The position numbers and the translations under genes are program-made. Source: Effrenium voratum (lineage: Eukaryota > Sar > Dinophyceae > Suessiales > Symbiodiniaceae). Taken from it: a stretch of DNA of 64,000 nucleotides. Under the pieces are notes generated by a model. It was not told the origin of the DNA and made no database searches. It saw only the letters and a list, made by a program, of their open reading frames with translations. Where the stretch lies: the NCBI GenBank assembly GCA_963377175.1, contig CAUJNA010001504.1, positions 1 through 64,000 on the forward strand. The letters run 5' to 3'. Numbering within the stretch: position 1 is the stretch's first letter; each line of letters starts with the position of its first letter. Shown here piece after piece: positions 39,758 to 47,469 of this stretch.

Positions 39758-40523
39758 GATTAGTAATTTTCAAATATTGTGAAAAGTTTTTCATAAACAT
39801 TTTATCTGGGTTCTTTTCTAAAAGGTTAATATACAAAAAACTATGCGGGTCGTCAGTAGCAGTTTCATATATTTTATAAATTAGTTTCTTGCTTTCGTGT
39901 AAATTATCGCTTCTAACAATTGCTGATAATTCATCTTGCAATATTTCAATTTCTTTGTAGTTTCTAACTTTATAATAAAACAAATGACTTATATTTACTC
40001 TAATAATTGGTGGCACGGTTGATGATTTTTGAAGACTGACAAGTGTTGATATTCCACTATGACGACCTCTACAAAATAAAGAATTTAACAATTTGTTATT
40101 TCTTGTTATTGCTGGATTATCAGATACATCATCCAATATAACTAATATATTAAATAACTTCTTCATTCCTTGTTTTTTCTGATATTCAATTATTTTATTT
40201 TGAGTTTCTATAACTCTTTCTAAATCTTCAACATTGAACTCATCCCACCAACACGGTTCTTTATCATTATCTACTTTCAAACCTTCCTTAATGTATTTTT
40301 TAACAGGCAACCAAATACTATCCAAATTTACTGATGGGGACCAGATAAAAATTCTTTCAAATGCACCTCTATAAATATCAAGTATCATTGATACAAGTAG
40401 CGTGCTCTTTCCAGAGCCTGACGGCCCTACAATCATCGCTCTCATCGGCAATTTAGGGACGACCTCGTGCTTACTTTGCTTAAAGTCAAATTTGATTTCA
40501 TCAATTGGTTTTACATCAGGCAT
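39753..40523 (-). CDS. Genome-packaging ATPase (FtsK/HerA type)
   Basis: 256 aa with Walker A at 33-40 (G-P-S-G-S-G-K-S), Walker B at about 126-132 (NILVILDD) and downstream segments (LFCRGRHSGIS, SLQKSS, and an NISHLFYYKVRN strand) typical of the A32-like packaging ATPases of Polintons, virophages and NCLDVs. It would pump DNA into capsids. Length fits the family. It is the only minus-strand gene on the right side and converges with the 69-aa gene. No TCTAATTA motif precedes it. Confidence 0.93.
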   Translation of the reverse strand: MPDVKPIDEIKFDFKQSKHEVVPKLPMRAMIVGPSGSGKSTLLVSMILDIYRGAFERIFIWSPSVNLDSIWLPVKKYIKEGLKVDNDKEPCWWDEFNVEDLERVIETQNKIIEYQKKQGMKKLFNILVILDDVSDNPAITRNNKLLNSLFCRGRHSGISTLVSLQKSSTVPPIIRVNISHLFYYKVRNYKEIEILQDELSAIVRSDNLHESKKLIYKIYETATDDPHSFLYINLLEKNPDKMFMKNFSQYLKITNQ

Positions 40524-40581
40524 AATAAAATAATATTATAAATACTTATAAAATAATAAAATATAATATAATTATATCATA

Positions 40582-40929
40582 ATGACAAGAATATCTATTA
40601 ATCCAAATGAAGTTATTAGTATTCAGAATATATATAAATTCGGTGATGTTTTAGTTCCAGAGACTGGTCAAATTTATTATGATACGATTTTAACGTTTTT
40701 ATCGATAATTAATAACAAAAAGAATATAATACCTAAATCATCAATCGAAAACGAGGATACTTTAAATTATAATAAATTATTGAATTTTATGAAAGATTAT
40801 CCCGATATGTATACAAATGAAATGATAAATAGTGTACAAGAAGTTATTAATAATAATATTCTAGATGTTGATATATTAACTGCAGTAAAACTTACTAAAG
40901 AAAATAGTTTAAATAAATATTCTATTTAA
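40582..40929 (+). CDS. Unknown protein (115 aa)
   Basis: Divergent from the ATPase with a 58-base AT-rich gap. Mixed helix with Asn and Ile, and no Cys pairs or membrane segments. The segment YYDTILTFLSIINNKKNII could form a helix hairpin. No family recognised. A GC-rich 8-bp hairpin follows 10 bases after the stop. Confidence 0.7.
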   Translation: MTRISINPNEVISIQNIYKFGDVLVPETGQIYYDTILTFLSIINNKKNIIPKSSIENEDTLNYNKLLNFMKDYPDMYTNEMINSVQEVINNNILDVDILTAVKLTKENSLNKYSI

Positions 40930-40938
40930 TATTAATGG

Positions 40939-40960
40939 ACGCGAGGAACGAGCCTCGCGT
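40939..40960 (+). terminator. GC-rich 8-bp hairpin after the 115-aa gene
   Basis: ACGCGAGG-AACGAG-CCTCGCGT. It is strikingly GC-rich for this AT-rich element. A comparable GC-rich palindrome cluster lies inside the 317-aa gene (29985-30013). Confidence 0.55.
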
Positions 40961-41305
40961 GCTAACGCGACCATCGTTTTTTCATGATATGATGACGGCA
41001 AATATCAATGAAAAAATGGAACAGGTTTTCCATTGCTTCAATCAATAAGCATTGAAGATAATTAGTTTTGTGTCTTGCTCGCGTGTGCAATGAAAACCCC
41101 AAGTGCTGTGCCCCACCAATATTCTATTATGCATGAAAATAATAAGATCAAATAATTATTTTTTAATAATTATTTCATCTTATTATTTAATATGAAAAAG
41201 TGATAATAACTGACAATAAAATTAAAAAATGCTGTTTTTATTCATTAGAATTAATAAAATTAGGAATACAATATATCAAAAATAAAAATGTAAATATTAA
41301 TATAA
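40961..41305. other. Intergenic stretch with a 24-bp foldback
   Basis: No coding frame of note. It holds a 24-base inverted repeat (41137-41160 / 41165-41188), described separately, and a region of less AT-rich sequence (40965-41120) with short repeats of GCATTGAA/CATTGCTTC type. It may be the remains of a gene. Confidence 0.6.
41137..41188. repeat. 24-bp inverted repeat with 4-base loop
   Basis: AAATAATAAGATCAAATAAT plus TATT pairs with 41165-41188 with a single mismatch (C opposite C) across TTTT. It is the longest hairpin in the element and is not directly next to an intact gene end. Confidence 0.8.
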
Positions 41306-41671
41306 ATTGGAAAAAAGAAAAACAAAAAGAATAAAACAGATACTACAGTTTCTTCAACAGATGAAGATAAAGAAGAAATTGTTAAAGAAACATCAGTTAT
41401 TGAGTTTGAGTGTCCTATGTGTAAAAAAATATTACAAACGAAGAATGAATTAGAAATAAAAAATAAGGGTAACTGTAAATGCAGTTGTATACCAGTTGGT
41501 TTTAAAATAAGTAAAACAGATAAAAAAATGAATATTGATAAAACCAAGGACAGTATCAATCTAGAAACAGACGCGCATAATATTTCTATCAAATTTGGAA
41601 ATGAGGCTACACACTCAGAAAATGGCGATAAAGAAACTCCGGAAACTATTAAACAAATAATGAAAATTTAG
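41306..41671 (+). pseudogene. Acidic zinc-binding protein remnant
   Basis: The frame is open from 41306 but has no ATG until 41417. It starts Lys/Asn-rich, then acidic (STDEDKEEIVKE), then EFECPMCKKILQ, GNCKCSC and an acidic tail. The acidic region followed by E-C-P-x-C-K-K matches the 190-aa protein at 32382-32954. The lack of a start in the frame, after a stop at 41303-41305, suggests an upstream frameshift or loss of the 5' end. Alternatively an internal ATG at 41417 gives an 84-aa protein. Confidence 0.5.
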
Positions 41672-41758
41672 TATTTAAAGAGTAGATTTTACATTAAATC
41701 AATTTTATAAATAAATAAATATTTAAATAAATAATTATATAAATAAATATATATAGAA

Positions 41759-42088
41759 ATGTCTGAAGTTGAGAATGATACTATTGCTGAACTATCAAAG
41801 AAGATGATGACAGTTAGTAAAAATGTTAAACTGTTGTACGAGATGATAAAAACTATTGACCAGAAACTTGATGCAAAGGCAAACGAACCAAAAGATAACA
41901 ATGAAGAGAAGGAAAAGATTGATAAGATCTTTGAAAAGAAAGGGATAGGCAGACCCAGCGGTGATTATGACACGAAGCGTAAAAAATATTGTGATATGTT
42001 GAATAAGGGACAAATCAAAAGTCCAAAAGAACAAACATTAGAATACTATAAGATTATTAAGGAAGATGATAAATATGTATATTTCTAA
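41759..42088 (+). CDS. Coiled-coil protein with AT-hook-like segment (109 aa)
   Basis: Residues 1-55 form a charged coiled coil (ELSKKMMTVSKNVKLLYEMI). Then KKGIGRPSGDYDTKRKKY carries a G-R-P core in basic surroundings, like an AT-hook, followed by a short conserved-looking tail. It may be a small oligomeric DNA-binding protein of the element. Its stop is followed by an 11-bp hairpin that surrounds the next start codon. Confidence 0.72.
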   Translation: MSEVENDTIAELSKKMMTVSKNVKLLYEMIKTIDQKLDAKANEPKDNNEEKEKIDKIFEKKGIGRPSGDYDTKRKKYCDMLNKGQIKSPKEQTLEYYKIIKEDDKYVYF

Positions 42089-42103
42089 AACATTATCTAA
42101 ATC

Positions 42104-42134
42104 ATTCTAATAAACAATATGAATTTATTAGAAT
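42104..42134 (+). terminator. 11-bp hairpin with the methyltransferase start codon in its loop
   Basis: ATTCTAATAAA-CAATATGAA-TTTATTAGAAT, a perfect stem. It follows the 109-aa gene by 15 bases. The ATG of the next gene (42119-42121) is in the loop. TCTAATAAA lies in the first arm, 4 bases from the ATG. Confidence 0.5.
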
Positions 42135-42734
42135 TATTGAGTGGAACTGGAAGTGTAGGAACCATAGCAAAGTCATTAGGTTTTAATGTCATCTCATTAG
42201 ACTTGAAAAATGCTGATATTAATTGTGATATTTTGGAATGGGATTATAAACCATTTGACAGAAACCATTTTGATTTTATTTGGAGCAGTCCCCCGTGCAC
42301 CGAATACAGCAAAGCAAAAACGACAGGAATTAGGAATATTGAATATGCTAATAGTATAGTTTTAAAAACTATTGAGATTATCAAATATTTTCATCCTAAA
42401 TATTTCGTAATCGAAAATCCTCAAACTGGATTATTAAAAACTCAGGAGTTTATGAATGAGTTTGATTTTGAAGATGTTGATTATTGCAAATATGGATTTA
42501 ATTATAGGAAACGAACTAGACTTTGGAATAACATTACGAATTGGACACCTAGAGATTTATGTAATAGAGATTGTGGAAAATAAGGAATAATAAACATATT
42601 GAAACTGCGCAACGACTGCCATCAAAAACTAAAGCAGAATGGGGGGATAATTATGTAATACATAAGCAGGAAGATATATATACAAAATACCTGCTGAATT
42701 GATTTGTGAGATTTTGACGAGTTTGGTGGATTAA
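42119..42734 (+). pseudogene. C5-type DNA cytosine methyltransferase, broken by two frame changes
   Basis: The first 154 codons show C5-MTase features: motif I (LLELLSGTGSVG), the catalytic P-P-C loop (SSPPCTEYSKAK), E-N-P (VIENPQTG) and a Y-R-K-R-T-R-L-W strand. The frame stops at 42581-42583. The family's C-terminal continuation resumes in the -1 frame (KHIETAQRLPSKT, then EDIY) and again in another frame (YKIPAELICEILTSLVD) to a stop at 42732-42734. The breaks fall in an A run (42577-42580) and a TA run (about 42674-42682). It is either a recent pseudogene or a victim of homopolymer sequencing errors. An intact copy would methylate element or host DNA. Confidence 0.75.
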
Positions 42735-42812
42735 GGAAACGAGTTTGGGGTTGGAGTTCAAAATTCAAATTTCTAGGTTCATCCAACGACAACACTAAAA
42801 ATCACATTACAA
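42735..42812. other. Short intergenic stretch before the GC-rich repeat
   Basis: No coding frame. Contains ATTAAGGAAACGAG, which resembles part of the GACTTAAGGAAATA motif, but without a nearby start codon. Confidence 0.4.
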
Positions 42813-42955
42813 TAATGCAGGCGGACAGGGTGCCCAAAAATGGCGGGCAGGCGGGCAGGGCGCCCAAAAATGGCGGGCAGGCGGGCAGGAGGGTGCCCAA
42901 AAATGGCGGGAAAATGGCGGGCAGGGTGCCCCGAAAATGGCGGGCAGGGTTTATG
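42813..42955. repeat. GC-rich minisatellite inside the AT-rich element
   Basis: Imperfect tandem units of CCCAAAAATGGCGGGCAGG and GCGGGCAGGGTG, about five copies. The composition is host-like and unlike the rest of the element. Frames across it are repeat products. Confidence 0.8.
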
Positions 42956-42970
42956 ACTAGTAAAATAGTC

Positions 42971-43007
42971 CATAAACCTTACAATAAAAAACATTGTAAG
43001 ATTTATG
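42971..43007. terminator. 15-bp hairpin, third copy, in the right subterminal region
   Basis: CATAAACCTTACAAT pairs with ATTGTAAGATTTATG, the same hairpin as at 22827-22864 and 23488-23526. The following 43030-43080 region also matches the left subterminal region in inverted orientation (ATAATCAATATT-CTTG-AACTAAAT). Confidence 0.6.
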
Positions 43008-43126
43008 TTTTGAAATTATGGGGATTTTATATTTTGGGATTTTGGGAATTTAGTTTCAAGGAATATTGATTATAGGAATTTCTTAAAATGTATTTAAAGG
43101 TTTAAGGACATTGTATTATAAGAACT

Positions 43127-43528
43127 ATGGAAGGAAACATTTGTGTTTTAATTAAAGGTAAAATGTATGAAGGAATTTTGGAAAACGGTTCATTCAAAAC
43201 TGATAATGGAAAATTATGTAGAAACTGTGGTAGAATGAAACTATTTGACGAATTTAATAAAGATAATAAACAATGCAGGCAATGTTCAGAAAACAAAAGG
43301 AATAACCGAATTAAACATAAAGATAGATACAATGAGGAGCAAAGAAAAAGATATGAAGAAGATGATGAATATAGAAATAAAACACTTGAAAGTAATAGAA
43401 AATGGAACAGTATAAAAATTCAGTGTGATATTTGTGACTGTTATTTTTCTCCATGTTTAAAAAAGCAACATCTTAAAACAAATAAGCATAAAAGAAACTT
43501 AGAAATGAAGCAGGCAGAAGAAAATTAA
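43127..43528 (+). CDS. Zinc-finger protein running into the right TIR (133 aa)
   Basis: Two zinc modules are visible. C31-x2-C34 with C50-x2-C53 (KLCRNCGRMKLFDEFNKD then QCRQC) forms a treble-clef-like site. C100-x2-C103 with H115 and H121 (QCDICDCYFSPCLKKQHLKT) forms a C2H2 finger. The linker is Arg/Lys/Glu-rich helix. Codons from about residue 112 onward lie within the TIR, so the left TIR carries a truncated antisense copy of the gene's end. It is probably a DNA-binding protein, perhaps acting on the termini. Confidence 0.78.
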   Translation: MEGNICVLIKGKMYEGILENGSFKTDNGKLCRNCGRMKLFDEFNKDNKQCRQCSENKRNNRIKHKDRYNEEQRKRYEEDDEYRNKTLESNRKWNSIKIQCDICDCYFSPCLKKQHLKTNKHKRNLEMKQAEEN

Positions 43529-43771
43529 CACTATTTTTATTAATAAATATTTTACATAAAATTGTATAAGGTTAATATGTAGAATAACTTCTTAACCTTA
43601 TATAATATTTCAATGAAGTAAAATTATTTTTCAAGGAATTAGATAAGGTTAATGAATATGAATAATGTATTAACCTTATTTAATATTTGAATTATAAACC
43701 TATATTTTATATTTTGGTAAGTTGTTCTGAAAATTATTTTACTTCGCTCAAAATATGTTTCTGTATTTTTT
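43461..43771. repeat. Right terminal inverted repeat (311 bp)
   Basis: Reverse complement of 22447-22757, ending CAAAATATGTTTCTGTATTT plus TTT. Holds the 3' end of the zinc-finger gene and the same AAGGTTAA hairpins as the left copy. Confidence 0.93.
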
Positions 43772-43776
43772 AGGGG
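43772..43776. repeat. Target-site duplication AGGGG, right copy
   Basis: AGGGG follows the last T of the right TIR and matches 22442-22446. Confidence 0.75.
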
Positions 43777-45555
43777 GAGGGGGTTCTTGGTGAGTGTGCG
43801 CAAACATCTCGATATCTTCCGGTGAACCTTGAAATTGTTTTGCGGAGTCTGTGGGATGTCTTTTGTTAATTTTTCTGGGGAGTGTTGTTGGGATGGCGTT
43901 GGGCTGTCTGCGGGGGTTTCTCGGGGAAGCGAGGTTTGTTTTTCCAGCTCCCGCACGAAAATTGCAGCTTCTCAGAAAAACAAGTACGCAATGTGTACTT
44001 TTCAAGCTCCAGATCGAAAGTCGCAACTTTTCAGCGTGAAGGTAGCACGTGAAGTAGACTTGTCCGCTCCAGCTCGAAGATCTCAGCTTGCAGTGAGAAA
44101 GTAGCACGCAAAGTACACTCTTCCAGCCCGACACAAGAAATCGTGCTAACTAAGGTGAATAGGCAGGGATATGTATAAAATCAAGAAATGAAGATGAGCA
44201 TATCGATAGGCAATCAGGTAGCAGAACAAACGGGGCTGGCCAGCTACATCTACACGGGAAGACTGGTAGATTGGATTGACAAGCAAATAGATAGACCAAA
44301 GATAGAAGAATATAGAAAGATCGATGGAGGCGTAGAGGCACAGATGGACAGATTAGATGGAATAGATAGTTAGGTAGATAAATATATGGAGGGATAGGTA
44401 GATAGGATATTATATATGGATGGAAAGGTCGGTGGATAGACAGAAACGTGTTTTGCATGGCCAGAATTTTGGAGAATTTGCTCCCCCCCCCCCCCCCCCG
44501 CAGTCATGCTTTCATGCTTGTTCCTTTGGGGGCGTACCCCTCATGCGGACCTCCAACCAAAACAGTGTTCAGAGGAATATCTGTTGGGGAAAGGGCCCAT
44601 TGTTTGTGTGCAATGTGGGCTGCAGCGGGGCACTTCCCGAAACGAACCGAATTCATTCGCAATGCCCTCCCCTGATTAGGCTGGCTGCTATGAATCAAGG
44701 AGGGTCCTATTTCAATGGGGATTCTGCTTGTGTTGCTGTTTTGGATTGCTGGTTGCGAGTCCGGTTGCTGGCTTGTGACTCGTGAAGGTTCCGGTGTCCA
44801 CTTTTAGCTTGAAGCCTGACCCGAAGGAAGCTTTGTCCGGAGCGCACCTTCAAGAACGAGGCAGGCAGTTTGGGTGCCCTTTGGCCCACTCAGCCGCAAA
44901 AGGCAGCCTGTTGGAATCTGAGAACATGGGGCCCCACAGAAGAATTTTGCGACCGCAATGCTGCAGCGCGGTCCCGCCTACTCTTAGATTCCCGAAGAAA
45001 AAGAAACACGAGCGGATTCGTTGTGTCTCGCTTCGCGGGCTCCCCGGGTTAAGAGCCCAGATCAGTCTTTGGTCGAGTGAAATCTAAGTTTGACCTCTTC
45101 GCGGAGTCGGCATTTCAATTCTCATCCTGGCTGTCTCTAAATGAGACACCCGCCCCAAAACAACTTGCCGGTTTTCTGAAGGTTGCCTGCCCGCATGGGC
45201 TCTGATTCCGAGGGATGTAGCAGCTTCCATTACATGGCGTATCCCATGGGTCACCTGTGAGCGGATCCGCTCACATGCAATCTGCTTGTGACTTGCCAGG
45301 CGGGAGGGACGGAGGTGGCTGTCAGCAGCTCGTTTGCACAGAGGCTTGGCTTGCCTATCGGCGAGCTCACCGAGGAAGGATATGGGCGTTGTCGCTTCAG
45401 GCTTTTGCTCATAGACTTTCTGATGTGTCTAGAGGCTCGCTAACGAACACGCTTCCAGCTGCTTAGTGGACCTCTAAACTCGCTGCTCTCCCAAGCCTGT
45501 TTGAACACAATACCCGGTCGTTAGTGACAAACAGACCACACTCACCCATTTGGAG
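43777..45555. other. Host sequence with microsatellite, no clear gene
   Basis: A GATA-type microsatellite (AGATAGA, GGATAGGTAGATA) occupies about 44190-44440 and a poly-C run is at 44484-44500. Otherwise I see no domain on either strand. Confidence 0.45.
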
Positions 45556-45655
45556 CGTGGCTTTTGTTCTGAGCGGAGGCAACCTGCCCAGCGACGCAGA
45601 CACGGAGGAGCTGAGGAGTCTCTGGGGAGCTGGCCTGCTGGAGGTGGCTCGAGGG
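45556..45655 (+). CDS. RRM exon A: RNP2, helix 1, strand 2
   Basis: Following AG at 45554-45555 the frame reads VAFVLSGGNLPSDADTEELR and continues SLWGAGLLEVARG. This is an RNP2-type strand, the E-E-L helix and a second strand of an RNA-recognition motif. The frame meets a stop three codons later, so the exon must end near 45655, at a non-GT (GA/AC) junction as known in dinoflagellates. It joins in phase to 46416. Confidence 0.55.
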
Positions 45656-45673
45656 GACTGAAGTTGGGTGTAA

Positions 45674-45780
45674 CTCACTTCCTGAGCTTTGTTGCTGGAT
45701 TTGTTTCGCTTTTTGGGAAGACCGGTTTGGTGGAAAATGGAAAGTTGAGACTTGTTTGACCAATCCACTCAGGAAGTGAG
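45674..45780. repeat. MITE-like foldback element (107 bp)
   Basis: CTCACTTCCTGAG at 45674-45686 is the exact reverse complement of CTCAGGAAGTGAG at 45768-45780. It sits in the intron between RRM exons A and B. A target duplication is not obvious. A related phrase (CCACTCAGGAGGTGAG) occurs near 3770 behind another RRM exon. Confidence 0.5.
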
Positions 45781-46415
45781 GCAGAATTGATAAACCCCGG
45801 TGCAAAGGGGACACATTGCGCTTTCAAAGCATCTCAACCGAAACTTGGCCTAGGCGGGACAGCGATCAGCTGCAGTTTCAAGGCAGTTTGCAAGAGGCCT
45901 CCCTTGGTGGGTGCAATGCTTGCTATTCGGAGCAACGCTTCTCATAATTGTTGTTTGCTTGGGCGGGTCCGGAATGTATGCACGCGTTGCTCTCCATGAA
46001 CAGGCTCCTGCTTGCTGCAGAAGCATCCTGTTCAAGTTGGGCTTTCATGTGCTTTCTCCACGCGATTAGAACGTCGATTTGTTTAGAACGCGCATGAAAC
46101 ACACCAAGTGCAGCCGTCTCTTTCCGCGTCTACTTGTGTGACGTGTATGTCCAACGCCCAGAGTGCACTTACCGGAATGCAAGGCGAGCGTTGCCGAGGG
46201 CAAGTATAATTCATACGAAACGTATTTGCTTTCCTCGGCTGGGTTTTCGTGTTGAATTTGGTCTTCAGGCCAAATCGTGAAGCGACGGCTGTTGGGGGGC
46301 CTTTGAGAGAATGTTCCAGGGAGTTTCCTTCAGGTGACCGAGTGAAATCTGGGATCTCCGCAAAGGAATCCTGAAACCCGGTTGGGTTTGCTCTCGTAGG
46401 TGGAGCTGGTCCCAG

Positions 46416-46480
46416 CCGGGGCCACCTGCAGTGCCCGCCTGAGCTTCCAGGATGCCGTTGCCGCGAAGCGGGCCATGGCG
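46416..46480 (+). CDS. RRM exon B: RNP1 and helix 2
   Basis: After CCCAG at 46411-46415 the frame reads GATCSARLSFQDAVAAKRAM. A-R-L-S-F is the RNP1-type strand 3 and A-V-A-A-K-R-A-M is helix 2. Codon phase fits exon A. The donor is again not GT (GC if the shared G is assigned to the intron). Confidence 0.5.
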
Positions 46481-47334
46481 CCCTGATCAAAAGTGGGCGA
46501 AGCGGCGGGACCCAATGACCCCAGATGAATCGAACCCAGTTCTTTGGTGTCCCTGGGGTTGAGTGGGGAATCATCACTTTCCGGAAACACCCACCTATCC
46601 ACAAGCAGGATTAATAGGGGGTCTACATTACCCTTTATGGAACCTCACGAGAGAGGGACAGGTTTCCTCTTTGGCTTCCCCACAAATGCTGGGTTTGGTT
46701 CGATCTTGGGGTCCCCACAGTTTGAATGCAGGAAGTTCTCCGACTTGGGAAGGTCCCAATTTGAAGGACCTGGCTTGAATGGTGTTCACGTGCTTGATTT
46801 GTATAACAAATGCCATTGACAAGAAGCATGACAAGCAGAATATCCCACACCCTAAGCAAGCCTCCAGAAAGAGCATCGAAGAGACGGTGCTGGCAATGTC
46901 GGACATCGTCCGTTTGCGCTGGTGGGCACAAGTGCTGGTAGACGCAGAAGTTCCCGAACAATTTGGTGCGTACACCCCCAAACATGTTACCTAAAATGGC
47001 CCACAGCCAACTTCAAGGTAAACCTGCTTATGGACAGTATCTTCATGAGCTTTGTTTGGGCCCCTACTTAGCACCCTGTAGAATTGTAGAAAGGTTGTTC
47101 AAAGGCCAGGACACTGTTTGAACGTACAGCCCTTCCCGGATATTGGAGCAAATCAACTTGATGTATCCTGTTTCGCCTTGGTGATTCGGGGGAAGCCATA
47201 GGCGAACTGGCCACCTATTCTCCTCCATTTCCTTAAGAATATTTGTTATTTTCCCCTGTTGGTTTTCAAGGGAATCTATCACTACTGGAAACATTTTTGC
47301 GGAACATGGCTCCCCTGCAGAGCTTCCCCTCCAG

Positions 47335-47469
47335 GTGGGGGTTGGCCACTTTTCCGAGGAGGTCCTTCAGGACTGCCAGCTGCGTGGGCGCCAAGTGGTG
47401 CTCCCGGGCCGCGCCCGCAGCCGCTCCCGGCGAAGGGGCAGGCGCCCCGACTCGGAGTCGGCGCGGTGA
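47335..47469 (+). CDS. RRM end plus Arg/Ser tail and stop codon (terminal exon C)
   Basis: After CCAG the frame reads VGVGHFSEEVLQDCQLRGRQ then VVL, the last strand of an RRM. It then becomes RS-like (RARSRSRRRGRR), ending in TGA at 47467-47469. An RRM followed by an Arg/Ser tail is the plan of an SR-type splicing factor. Exons A, B and C give one complete domain. The start of the protein is not seen. It may lie to the left, beyond the viral insertion. Confidence 0.5.
   Translation: MGVGHFSEEVLQDCQLRGRQVVLPGRARSRSRRRGRRPDSESAR

Larger units (their letters stand above)
22447..43771. mobile_element. Polinton/Maverick-type integrated virus
   Basis: A 21,325-bp AT-rich element is bounded by 311-bp near-identical inverted repeats and 5-bp target duplications. 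It carries the Polinton hallmark set: protein-primed family B DNA polymerase, RVE integrase, FtsK/HerA-type packaging ATPase, double-jelly-roll major capsid protein and a minor capsid (penton) protein. Cargo includes a lipase-like protein, an S74-chaperoned fibre, several zinc-binding proteins and a C5 methyltransferase remnant. No adenovirus-type maturation protease or helicase was recognised. Most genes are intact, so the element may be recent or still able to form virions. Two genes near the right end are broken. Confidence 0.93.

Noticed and set aside
41260..41592. 110-aa hydrophobic minus-strand frame
   Set aside because: Shadow of the acidic/Lys-rich plus-strand remnant. Hydrophobic composition is the expected complement.
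22447..43771. Virophage or NCLDV fragment
   Set aside because: RVE integrase with protein-primed PolB, TIRs and target duplication fit Polinton/Maverick better. No NCLDV core genes beyond the shared capsid and ATPase set.
43639..43956. Frame crossing the right TIR into host DNA, with a matching frame at 22283-22579
   Set aside because: The shared peptide is only the TIR read through. The two host parts are unrelated.
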